Source of the DNA: Geminicoccaceae bacterium
GTDB lineage: Bacteria; Pseudomonadota; Alphaproteobacteria; Geminicoccales; Geminicoccaceae
Direction: 5' to 3'
DNA: 5,692 bases
NCBI GenBank assembly: GCA_030824835.1
Contig: JAPJRA010000098.1
Span: forward strand, 3,485 to 9,176
Shown here: positions 1 through 5,692 of the stretch, in pieces
Layout: each line of letters starts with the position of its first letter
How positions within the stretch are numbered: the first letter of the stretch is position 1
Translations under genes and position numbers: made by a program
Notes under the pieces: model-generated
Told to the model about the DNA's origin: nothing
Seen by the model: only the letters and a program-made list of their open reading frames with translations
Databases searched by the model: none

Positions 1-1416
1 CTGGTAGATCTGCCCGGTGATGCCAGGCAGGAACGAGGCCGGGATGAACACCGACATCAAGGTCAGCGTGACGCCGGCGATGGCGCCGCCCAGCTCCTCC
101 ATCGCCTTGATCGAGGCTTCCTTGGGCCCGATACCCTCCTGCTCCATGATGCGCCAGACGTTCTCGACGACGATGATCGCGTCGTCGACCACGATGGCGA
201 TCGCCAGCACCAGCCCGAACAGCGAGATCAGGTTGATGGTGATCCCGAACGCGGACATCAGCGCGAACGTGCCGATCAGCGAGACCGGGATGGTGATGGT
301 CGGGATGAGGGTGCCGCGCCAGTCCTGCAGGAACAGGAAGATGGTCAGGAAGACCAGGACGCCCGCCTCGAACAGCGTGTGGATCACGCCGTCGATGGCG
401 TCGTGCACGAACGTCGTGGTGTCGAACAGGATCACGTAGTCGAGCCCTTCGGGGAACGACTTCTTGACCTCCTGCATCTGCGCCCGCACCGCCGTCGCCA
501 CGTCGAGGGCGTTGGCGGTCGGCAGCTGGTAGATGGCGATGCCGGCCGTCGGCTGGCCGCTCAGGTTGGAGAACGTGCTGTAGGTCTGGGCACCCAGCTC
601 GACGCGGGCGATGTCACGGATCCGGACCAGCTGCCCGCCGCCGGTGGTCGCCGATTTGACGATGATGTCCTCGAACTGGGACAGCTGATCGAGCCGGCCC
701 AGCACGTTGATCGTGTACTGGAACGGCTGATCGTCAGGCTGTGGCGGCGTGCCCGTCTGACCGGCCGCCACTTGCGCGTTTTGCTGGTTCAGCGCGTTGA
801 CCACGTCGTCCGGGATCAGCCCAAACGTGTCCAGCTTCTGCGGGTCGAGCCAGATCCGCATGCTGTAATCGCCGGAACCCAGCACGTTCACCTGCGCCAC
901 CCCTTCCAGCCGGGCCAGCGGGCTCTGCAGGTTGATGGTGGCGTAGTTGGATAGATAGAGGCTGTCGTACTGGCCGGTGGGCGAGATCAGGTTGGCGAAC
1001 AGCAGCACGTTGGTCGACTGCTGCTTGACCGTGACCCCCTGGGCCGAGACCTGGGTCGGCAGCTGGGCCAGCGCGATGGCGACGCGCTGGTAGACCAGGG
1101 TCTGCGCGTTGTCCATGTCGGAGCCGACATTGAACGTCACGATCAGCGTGTAGGTGCCGTCCGAGGCGCTGAAGGACTGCATGTAGAGCATGCCCGGGAC
1201 GCCGTTGACCTCCTGCTCGATCGGGATGCCCACTGTGTTGGCGACGGTGGCCGCACTGGCGCCGGGATAGCTCGTGGTCACGTAGATCGTCGGCGGCGTG
1301 ATGTTCGGATACTGCGCGATCGGCAGCCTGAGCATGGCCACGGCGCCGAGCAGCACGGTCACGATGGCCACCACGGCCGCGAAGATCGGCCGTTCGATGA
1401 AGAATTTCGAGAACAT
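1..1416 (-). CDS. RND multidrug efflux transporter, inner-membrane subunit (AcrB/MexB-like, HAE1 family), N-terminal 472 residues, partial
   Basis: This is the proton-driven pump subunit of a tripartite efflux complex. It sits in the inner membrane and captures drugs or other amphiphiles from membrane and periplasm. The visible 472 codons start with an amphipathic FFIERPIF segment and TM1 (about 9-30). A porter region follows (about 35-335) with conserved blocks LPIAQYP (31-37), YPGA (50-53) and NAQVAAGQ (213-220). TM2 to TM5 cover about 340-465. The adjacent aspartates D411 and D412 in TM4 (context IVVDDAIIVVENV) match the proton-relay pair of AcrB (D407/D408). Family members are about 1,030-1,050 residues, so roughly 45% is present; the rest lies beyond base 1. 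The ATG at 1416 lies 6 bases after the adaptor stop, and GGGGTAGG, overlapping that stop, serves as ribosome binding site, so the genes are probably translationally coupled. No frameshift is seen. Substrate is not predictable. Family assignment is very secure. Confidence 0.96.
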   Translation of the reverse strand, partial: MFSKFFIERPIFAAVVAIVTVLLGAVAMLRLPIAQYPNITPPTIYVTTSYPGASAATVANTVGIPIEQEVNGVPGMLYMQSFSASDGTYTLIVTFNVGSDMDNAQTLVYQRVAIALAQLPTQVSAQGVTVKQQSTNVLLFANLISPTGQYDSLYLSNYATINLQSPLARLEGVAQVNVLGSGDYSMRIWLDPQKLDTFGLIPDDVVNALNQQNAQVAAGQTGTPPQPDDQPFQYTINVLGRLDQLSQFEDIIVKSATTGGGQLVRIRDIARVELGAQTYSTFSNLSGQPTAGIAIYQLPTANALDVATAVRAQMQEVKKSFPEGLDYVILFDTTTFVHDAIDGVIHTLFEAGVLVFLTIFLFLQDWRGTLIPTITIPVSLIGTFALMSAFGITINLISLFGLVLAIAIVVDDAIIVVENVWRIMEQEGIGPKEASIKAMEELGGAIAGVTLTLMSVFIPASFLPGITGQIYQ

Positions 1417-1422
1417 CTGGAC

Positions 1423-2592
1423 CTACCCCGCCGGCTTTGCGGCGGCGTCGCTTGCCGTCGGGCTCGGTGCCTCCTTGGGCGTGACCTTGGCGCCGGGCAC
1501 GGCACGCAGCAGCCCGTCCACGATCACCCGGTCATCGGCGGTCAGGCCGTTGTCGGCGACACGCAGCGTGCCGACCAGCTGACCGGGCGTGATGCCGACC
1601 CGGTGCACCACGTCGTCCTTGTCGACGGTCAGCACGTAGGCGCCGGCCTGATCGCGACCGATCACGGTGTCTGGCACCAGCAGGGTATCGGGGCTCTCGC
1701 CGAGGGGAGCCCGGATCCGCGCGAACAGGCCGGGCAGCAACTTGAAGTCGGCATTCGGGAAAATGCCACGCAGCTGCAAGGTGCCGGTGCCGGAAGTCAG
1801 GGTGATCGCCGCGAAGTCGAGTTTGCCCTGGTGCGGGAACCCGTCCTCGTCGGCGACACCCAGCTCGAGCAGCTGGTCGGTGGGCTGACCGGAGGAATTG
1901 GCCCCGCCACGCTTCTCGCGGATGCGCAGCAGCTCGCGCTCGTTGATCGTGAAGTAGGCGTAGATGGGGTCGATCTGGTTGATCTCGGCGAGTACCGTGG
2001 TCTCGCCCCCGCTGCCGACAAGGTTCCCGACGTCGATCAGATGGCGCCCCATGCGGCCGTCGAACGGCGCCGTGACCGTGGTGTAGCCGAGGTTGATCTG
2101 CGCCAGATCGACATTGGCTTGGGCCCCCAGCAGGCTGGCCTTGGCCTGATCGAGGGTGGCCTTCCACGTATCGACATCGACGGCAGACGCCGCCTTCTGT
2201 TTGAACAACCCGGAGTAGCGTGTGTATTCCGTCTGCGCATGCTCCAGCTGGGCCTGGATCACGCCCACCTGGGCCTGCGCCTGCTCGAGCTCGGCCTGGT
2301 ACTGGTCCTGCTGTATGGTGAACAGCAGGTCGCCCTTCTTCACACGGGCGCCATCCTCGAAATGGATCTGCTGCAGGTAGCCCGGGACGCGGGCCACGAG
2401 CTGGACGGCAGCCACGGCCGCCGTGGTGCCGGTGAGCTCGACATAGTCGGTCACGCTCTTCACCACAGGGGCTGCCACTGTGACCACAGGGGGCGGGGGG
2501 GCCACGTAGGCGTTGCGCTGCTCTTCCTTGCAGCCGGCGAGGAGCATGACGGAAGTCACGCCCACAAGGGCCGTCCTAACGGCAAACGACAT
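1423..2592 (-). CDS. RND efflux periplasmic adaptor (membrane fusion protein, AcrA/MexA-like), lipoprotein
   Basis: This adaptor links the RND pump to the outer-membrane channel in the periplasm. With the ATG at 2592 it has 389 residues. It opens with a lipoprotein signal (one Arg, hydrophobic stretch, lipobox LAGC, lipidated C21), then a PPPP linker (32-35). The first half-lipoyl motif follows (about 66-92, VARVPGYLQQIHFEDG), an alpha-hairpin (about 93-168), the second half-lipoyl (about 170-192, TTVTAPFDGRMG), a beta-barrel with FPN and LLPGLFARI (about 278-293), and a membrane-proximal domain ending in VIVDGLLRAVPG. In the hairpin R125, L129 and S136 have the R-x3-L-x6-S spacing of the TolC-docking motif of AcrA. 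The ATG start is preferred because GAGGA lies 5 bases upstream. A GTG at 2616 would add 8 polar residues (397 aa) but has no clear ribosome binding site. The residue after C21 is Lys, not the Asp that retains AcrA in the inner membrane. Confidence 0.95.
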   Translation of the reverse strand: MSFAVRTALVGVTSVMLLAGCKEEQRNAYVAPPPPVVTVAAPVVKSVTDYVELTGTTAAVAAVQLVARVPGYLQQIHFEDGARVKKGDLLFTIQQDQYQAELEQAQAQVGVIQAQLEHAQTEYTRYSGLFKQKAASAVDVDTWKATLDQAKASLLGAQANVDLAQINLGYTTVTAPFDGRMGRHLIDVGNLVGSGGETTVLAEINQIDPIYAYFTINERELLRIREKRGGANSSGQPTDQLLELGVADEDGFPHQGKLDFAAITLTSGTGTLQLRGIFPNADFKLLPGLFARIRAPLGESPDTLLVPDTVIGRDQAGAYVLTVDKDDVVHRVGITPGQLVGTLRVADNGLTADDRVIVDGLLRAVPGAKVTPKEAPSPTASDAAAKPAG

Positions 2593-2597
2593 AGCGG

Positions 2598-2602
2598 TCC
2601 TC
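2598..2602 (-). promoter_or_regulatory. Ribosome binding site supporting the ATG start of the adaptor gene
   Basis: On the minus strand GAGGA is followed by 5 bases (CCGCT) and then ATG at 2592-2590. This is a near-consensus Shine-Dalgarno sequence with good spacing. The alternative GTG at 2616-2614 is preceded by TGAGCTCAAGTCG, which has no purine-rich match at the right distance. The site therefore decides for the shorter protein. It is a sequence-based inference, not a measured start. Confidence 0.6.
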
Positions 2603-2626
2603 GAGCGATTATTCACCGACTTGAGC

Positions 2627-4201
2627 TCACAATAGCGGCAGACGCGGCTCAGCGGGCCGCGGCACGGGGACGGGCGGCACCTGGACCTCGTAGGCTAGAA
2701 GATTGCCCCAATTGGTGCGCGTGGTCATCGCCTCGATCGTCTGCGGCGGCACGAACGACTTGCCCAGCCTTATCTGCCAGCCGCCGCCCATGGCCCGATA
2801 GGCGGCGACGAGATTGGTCGGGATCGCCCCGGCTGTCGTTGCCAGGGTGTCCTGCTGCTGCAGAACCTGCTGCTCCGCCACCAGCACGGTGGTGAAGTCC
2901 GTGGTCCCGTTCTGGTATTGCAGCGCCGCCAAGTGGAGCGAACGTTGCGCGGCCTGTACCGCGTCACTCAGGTACTTCGCGCGTTCCTGTTGCTTGCGGA
3001 AGCCGACCAGACCGTTCTCGACCTCCTGCTGCGCCACCAGCACCGTATTCTGGTAGGCGGTCAGCGACTGCTGGAAGGCCGCGTCCTGGGCCCGAATCGC
3101 GTTCTCGATCCGACCGTAATTGAGGAAGTCCCAGACGAATGACGGGCCAAAGCCGAAGGTCCGGCTGCGACCCTGGAAAATATCGGTCAGATTGAACTGC
3201 TGCCAGCTGCTGGCGGCGAAGCCGAACGTGCCGGTGAGGGAGAAGGCCGGGTAGAGATCCGCTTTCTGCACGCCGATCAGCGCACTTTGCGCGGCCGCCG
3301 TAGCCTCGGCCTGGCGGATGTCCGGACGACGGCGCAGCAGATCGGCAGGAATGCCGATGCCCACTTGCGCTGGCGCCACCGGGATGCCCTGCGATCCGCC
3401 CAGCAGCTCGTCGAGCGGGCCGGGAGGCTGGCCGATGAGCGTTGCGATGGCGTTCTTGGTCTGCTCGATCTGCTGCTCGAGCTGGGGAATCGTCGCCTGC
3501 GTCGATGCCAGGATAGTCTTGGCCTGCTGGACGTCCCGCTCGTCAGTCGTGCCGCCCCGAAAACGGGCAGTCGCGATCTGCAGGCCTTCCTCCTGAACCT
3601 TGACGTTGTCGACGGCGACCTGGAGCTGCTGCTGCAGGGTCCGCAGCTGAATGTAGCTCGTGGCGATATCGGCAGTGACGCTGACCAGGACATCGTCGTA
3701 ATTGGCGACGGTGGCCGCTAGCTGCGCGTCGGCAGACTCCACGGAGCGGCGGAACTTGCCCCACAGGTCTATTTCCCACGACGCCTGAACGCCCAGCGAG
3801 TTGGCGGTGTACTCCAGCGCCGAGGCGTCGCCCTGCGGCGCTCCGGCGCTGCGAGCGCTCTCGCGCTCATGCGTGATGCTGCCGACCGCCTGCTGGGTCT
3901 GCGGATATTCCTGGCCGATGGCGATACCGAGCTGGGCGCGCGACTGGAACACCCGAGCTCCGGCCTCCTGCAGCGACAAATTCTGCGTGTAGGCTAGGTC
4001 CACCAGCCTGGTCAGCGCCGGGTCCTTGAAGGCCAGCCACCACTGGCCGTTCTCGGTCGGCTCGGTCGCCACCCGCGACTGCCCGGAATTCAGCCAGCCC
4101 GAGTTGAGCTTGGCCTCTGGCGTGGTGAAATCCGGGCCGACCATGCTGCAACCGGTCAGCAGGCTAGCCGCCAATGCCGACTTCAGAACCCTTGGTCGCA
4201 T
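2627..4201 (-). CDS. Outer-membrane efflux channel lipoprotein (TolC-like, NodT/OprM family)
   Basis: This is the outer-membrane exit duct of the tripartite pump. The 524-residue protein starts with a lipoprotein signal with lipobox LTGC, and C18 is the acylated Cys. The mature start CSMVGPDF is typical of NodT/OprM proteins. Two TolC-type repeats follow. The first has WWLAFKDPAL (54-63) and WEIDLWGKFRR (142-152). The second has PADLLRRRPDIRQAEA (285-300), LNYGRIENAIRAQ (360-372) and YQNGTTDFTTVL (429-440). Long Gln/Ala-rich helices (about 180-255 and 370-465) form the periplasmic tunnel. The usual family end, YRAMGGGW, falls at 468-475, and about 49 residues follow, finishing in a proline-rich tail, so the protein is longer than many relatives (about 460-500). 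The ATG at 4201 has AAGGTGG seven bases upstream. This is the first gene of the efflux operon; the adaptor follows after 34 bases. Ser at +2 after the Cys fits outer-membrane sorting. Confidence 0.96.
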   Translation of the reverse strand: MRPRVLKSALAASLLTGCSMVGPDFTTPEAKLNSGWLNSGQSRVATEPTENGQWWLAFKDPALTRLVDLAYTQNLSLQEAGARVFQSRAQLGIAIGQEYPQTQQAVGSITHERESARSAGAPQGDASALEYTANSLGVQASWEIDLWGKFRRSVESADAQLAATVANYDDVLVSVTADIATSYIQLRTLQQQLQVAVDNVKVQEEGLQIATARFRGGTTDERDVQQAKTILASTQATIPQLEQQIEQTKNAIATLIGQPPGPLDELLGGSQGIPVAPAQVGIGIPADLLRRRPDIRQAEATAAAQSALIGVQKADLYPAFSLTGTFGFAASSWQQFNLTDIFQGRSRTFGFGPSFVWDFLNYGRIENAIRAQDAAFQQSLTAYQNTVLVAQQEVENGLVGFRKQQERAKYLSDAVQAAQRSLHLAALQYQNGTTDFTTVLVAEQQVLQQQDTLATTAGAIPTNLVAAYRAMGGGWQIRLGKSFVPPQTIEAMTTRTNWGNLLAYEVQVPPVPVPRPAEPRLPLL

Positions 4202-4365
4202 CGGCCCGCCACCTTCATTACCCCATCCCGTTCGTGAAACACTGCCAGCCGCAAACGAGTCCGTCCAGGCATGCAGTCCTTCGGACGCCGGGCCATTCCC
4301 CGCAGTGGTATTATTTGAGCATTCTGCTGCCCTGACGCATCAGTGCGGCAGGGCCGCCCGGAGGC
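4202..4365. other. Intergenic gap between mch and the efflux operon
   Basis: This non-coding stretch of 164 bases separates the end of mch from the first efflux gene, both read on the minus strand. Its mch-proximal side (4326-4357) holds a strong hairpin, described separately. Next to it is the only A/T-rich patch (about 4306-4323, reading CAAATAATACC on the minus strand), and the last 16 bases before 4201 hold the ribosome binding site AAGGTGG. The efflux promoter must lie here if the operon is transcribed independently, but I could not find a -35/-10 pair with good spacing or a convincing operator palindrome. No small gene is supported. Confidence 0.5.
4326..4357 (-). terminator. Probable transcription terminator hairpin after mch
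   Basis: On the plus strand CCCTG-a-CGCA, loop TCAG, TGCG-g-CAGGG forms a stem of nine pairs with one A/G mismatch and a 4-base loop (4330-4353). It extends outward by a G-C pair, a T/C mismatch and two more pairs, giving twelve pairs over 4326-4357. It begins 8 bases beyond the mch stop codon in the reading direction of mch. No T-run follows on either strand; on the minus strand the next bases are AGAATGCTCAAATAA. It may therefore be a weak or Rho-assisted terminator, or an mRNA 3'-end stabilising structure. The stem is seen directly; the role is inferred. Confidence 0.55.
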
Positions 4366-5430
4366 TCACACCGCCACCGAGCGCCGCGGAATGAGCGCCC
4401 AGTAGTCGAGATCGAGCAGGATGTCGGGCAGGTACTTGCCCTCGCCGTCCCGGAGCGGGAAGTCGTGACAGGGCCGGTTGCGGGTGGCCACCAGCCGAAG
4501 CCGGAGTGCGCCCACGTCGTCCCTGCCGGCGATCTCGGCCGTGTCCAGCACCTCGGACCACGCATAGACGGTATCGCCCGCGCGGCACGGATTGACATGG
4601 CTGCCGGCGTTGATCGCCAGCACGTGCAGGCAGTTGGCGAGGCCGTTGAACGACAGCGCGCGGGCCAGCGAGATCACCACGCCGCCATAGACGATACAGG
4701 CCCCAAGCCGCCCCTGGCGCTCGGTGTGGTCGTTGAAATGGACCCGCGCGGTGTTGTGGTAGAGGCGGGTGGCCAGACGATGCTCGCTGTCCATGACCCC
4801 CATGCCGTCGACATGGTCCATCTTCTCGCCGGCGACAAAGTCCTCGAAGAAATAGGGCGAGCCGGTCTCGGCGGGATCGATCCGCTGCGGCCGGAGACCT
4901 GCCGGCACCACCAGACGCTCCGGGCTCACGAAAGCCGGGAGCGTGGGCACGACCGCGGTCACCGCCGGCGTCGACGGCTCGCGCTTGCGCACCAGCACCC
5001 AGCGGGCATAGTCGAGAACCGGCGAACCGTCGGCCTTGAAGCCGCGGCTGCGGACCCAGACGATGCCCGTCTGGCCGTTGGAGGTCTCCTTGAGGCCGAT
5101 CACCTCCGAGCGCGCATGCAGCGTGTCGCCCGGATAGACGAGACCCAGGAAGCGGCCATCGGCGTAGCCGAGATTGGCCACGGCGTTGAGGGAGATGTCC
5201 GGCACCGTCTTGCCGAAGACGATATGGAAGGCCAGCAGATCCTCGGCGGGGGCCGCCGGCAGTCCGTTGGACCTTGCGAACGGGTCGGCGCAGTGCTGCA
5301 AGAAGCGTGAGCCGGTCAGCGCCTGATAGAGCGCCGTGTCGCCCGTGGTCACCGTCCGCGGCGTGGCGTGCCGGATCTCCTGGCCGATCCGGAAGTCCTC
5401 GAAGAAATTGCCGGTGCCAGTCTTGCTCAT
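4366..5430 (-). CDS. mch: 2-methylfumaryl-CoA (mesaconyl-C1-CoA) hydratase, MaoC-like double-hotdog enzyme
   Basis: This cytosolic enzyme interconverts (2R,3S)-beta-methylmalyl-CoA and mesaconyl-C1-CoA plus water, a late step of the ethylmalonyl-CoA pathway for acetyl-CoA assimilation; a homologue acts in the 3-hydroxypropionate bicycle. The 354-residue protein has two hotdog units. The N-terminal one has GNFFEDFRIGQ (7-17), HATPRTVTTGDTALY (21-35), FGKTVPDISLNA (72-83) and YPGDTL (99-104). The C-terminal one has YFFEDFVAGEKMDHVDG (193-209), a degenerate hydratase-2 stretch EHRLATRLYHNTARVHFN (216-233), YGGVVISLARALSFNGLAN (248-266) and AGDTVYAWSE (284-293). These blocks match Rhodobacter-type Mch as I remember it. 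The ATG at 5430 is chosen because homology starts a few residues later. Its ribosome binding site is weak (GAGCAGAAAAC). A TTG at 5514 would add 28 low-complexity residues. No other pathway gene is visible beside it. A related MaoC dehydratase with another acyl-CoA substrate is the main alternative. Confidence 0.88.
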   Translation of the reverse strand: MSKTGTGNFFEDFRIGQEIRHATPRTVTTGDTALYQALTGSRFLQHCADPFARSNGLPAAPAEDLLAFHIVFGKTVPDISLNAVANLGYADGRFLGLVYPGDTLHARSEVIGLKETSNGQTGIVWVRSRGFKADGSPVLDYARWVLVRKREPSTPAVTAVVPTLPAFVSPERLVVPAGLRPQRIDPAETGSPYFFEDFVAGEKMDHVDGMGVMDSEHRLATRLYHNTARVHFNDHTERQGRLGACIVYGGVVISLARALSFNGLANCLHVLAINAGSHVNPCRAGDTVYAWSEVLDTAEIAGRDDVGALRLRLVATRNRPCHDFPLRDGEGKYLPDILLDLDYWALIPRRSVAV

Positions 5431-5505
5431 GTTTTCTGCTCGCTGACGCCGTTGCTGCGGTGCGGCAGCGCTAGACGTCGTGGCTGCAGAGGAAAAGGCG
5501 ACCGA
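5431..5505. promoter_or_regulatory. Divergent spacer between mch and the lipoprotein gene
   Basis: These 75 bases separate two genes read away from each other, so at least parts of both promoters should be in or near it. An inverted repeat with 5-base arms, GCTGC (5454-5458) and GCAGC (5465-5469), and a GACGTC palindrome (5474-5479) lie in the middle and could be operator-like, but such short motifs are common in GC-rich DNA. No -35/-10 pair is convincing. On the minus strand TATAAC (5529-5524), inside the start of the lipoprotein gene, is the best -10-like hexamer for mch, but it lacks a good -35. Confidence 0.3.
5488..5498 (+). promoter_or_regulatory. Ribosome binding site for the lipoprotein gene
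   Basis: AGAGGAAAAGG is a purine run holding both AGAGGA and AAAGG. Its 3' end is 7 bases before the TTG at 5506, an ideal distance. It is the main argument for a TTG start, because the only in-frame ATG nearby (5563) falls inside the signal peptide, five codons before the lipobox Cys. Confidence 0.5.
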
Positions 5506-5692
5506 TTGGCGCAACGCGGGTGGTTATACTGGGCCAAGGGGCTGACGGCAGCGCTGCTGCTCATGACGACGACCGGCTGCGCGACCGGCGAGGTGGCTCG
5601 CGAACGGATCTGCGAGCAGGCGCTGCATGCTCTCGAGCCGCTGGCCCGTTTGGTGCACTCGGCCGCGCCCGGCGCAGCGGACACGGTGCGGC
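5506..5692 (+). CDS. Unrecognised putative lipoprotein, N-terminal 62 residues, partial
   Basis: I do not recognise this protein. Its function is unknown and its 3' end lies beyond the window. Reading from the TTG at 5506, the product has a short n-region with R4 and K11, a hydrophobic stretch (about 12-22, GLTAALLLMTT) and TTGC ending in C25, which resembles a lipoprotein signal. The lipobox is imperfect because -3 is Thr rather than Leu. The mature part visible is ATGEVARERICEQALHALEP followed by an Ala-rich segment. It contains a second Cys (C36) in a helix-like run with Glu, Leu and Ala. Ala at +2 after C25 would favour the outer membrane. The frame stays open to the window edge and is upstream of and divergent from mch. 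The frame is also open upstream through mch, so the start rests on the ribosome binding site and signal peptide. A plain secreted protein is an alternative. Confidence 0.6.
   Translation, partial: MAQRGWLYWAKGLTAALLLMTTTGCATGEVARERICEQALHALEPLARLVHSAAPGAADTVR

Noticed and set aside
17..954. Two plus-strand open frames (17-439 and 379-954) opposite the transporter
   Set aside because: The minus strand encodes an unmistakable AcrB-like protein across the same bases. The plus-strand translations are low-complexity shadows without recognisable motifs.
2462..2492. 10-base direct repeat ACCACAGGGG at 2462-2471 and 2483-2492
   Set aside because: It lies in coding sequence and reflects two similar PVV peptide segments seven codons apart; a chance or minor duplication explains it.
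1603..2895. Long plus-strand open frame of 430 codons opposite the adaptor and the end of the channel gene
   Set aside because: It spans two well-supported minus-strand genes and their junction, has an unnatural composition rich in Gly, Arg, His and Asp, and matches no family. Long antisense frames are expected in GC-rich genes with G/C third positions.
4202..4325. Promoter or repressor operator for the efflux operon
   Set aside because: Candidates such as TAATGA near the ribosome binding site, or the TCGT/ACGA arms around 4231-4259, lack a matching -35 at proper spacing or long enough symmetric arms.
4465..5310. Plus-strand open frame of 281 codons opposite mch
   Set aside because: It is rich in Arg, Gly, Asp and His, has no family motif, and lies wholly within mch, whose conserved blocks are clear.
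5431..5514. 28-residue N-terminal extension of mch from a TTG at 5514
   Set aside because: The added residues are a low-complexity Ser/Ala/Gln/Arg run outside the family's conserved start, and the ATG at 5430 gives the expected protein length.
5506..5530. Plus-strand TTGGCG and TATACT as a promoter pair
   Set aside because: The spacer is only 13 bases, too short for a sigma-70 type promoter, and the pair lies inside the start of the lipoprotein frame.
5427..5684. Minus-strand open frame of 85 codons covering the divergent spacer and lipoprotein start
   Set aside because: Its composition is random-looking (Ser, Arg, Ala, Pro) and it overlaps both the mch start and a better supported plus-strand lipoprotein frame.
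1..5692. Search for CRISPR arrays, tRNA or rRNA genes, insertion sequences, att sites and origins
   Set aside because: No regularly spaced repeats, cloverleaf-like sequences, transposase motifs or long terminal inverted repeats were seen on either strand by reading.

Overview
This is a GC-rich window with dense coding and strong G/C preference at third codon positions. The gene content points to a Gram-negative proteobacterium, most likely an alphaproteobacterium. That placement is inferred from an Mch-type mesaconyl-CoA hydratase, an enzyme typical of the ethylmalonyl-CoA pathway in alphaproteobacteria, and from a NodT-type outer-membrane factor. No rRNA, tRNA, CRISPR array, insertion sequence or phage gene is visible.

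Layout, from the right edge leftwards. (1) 5506-5692, plus strand: the first 62 codons of an unrecognised small lipoprotein. It starts at a TTG with a good ribosome binding site and runs off the window. (2) 5431-5505: a 75-base divergent spacer. (3) 5430-4366, minus strand: a complete 354-residue MaoC-like double-hotdog enzyme recognised as 2-methylfumaryl-CoA (mesaconyl-C1-CoA) hydratase, Mch. (4) 4365-4202: a 164-base gap that opens with a strong hairpin just after the mch stop, a probable transcription end. (5) 4201-1, minus strand: a compact tripartite efflux operon in the order outer-membrane factor (524 aa), periplasmic adaptor (389 aa) and inner-membrane RND transporter (first 472 residues, cut by the left edge).

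The three efflux genes are tightly spaced: 34 bases between the first two with the preferred start, and 6 bases between the last two. Together they would form one envelope-spanning proton-driven pump. The transporter captures substrate in the inner membrane and periplasm, the lipid-anchored adaptor bridges, and the TolC-like channel exports. The adaptor keeps the R-x3-L-x6-S hairpin-tip motif used for docking to TolC-type channels, and the transporter keeps the paired aspartates of the proton relay, so the visible parts look functional. No regulator gene lies next to the operon, and the substrate cannot be told from sequence.

I found no clear sign of a new biological system. The items most worth a second look are the unrecognised lipoprotein at the right edge, the disputed adaptor start, the hairpin between mch and the pump operon, and the long C-terminal tail on the outer-membrane factor.
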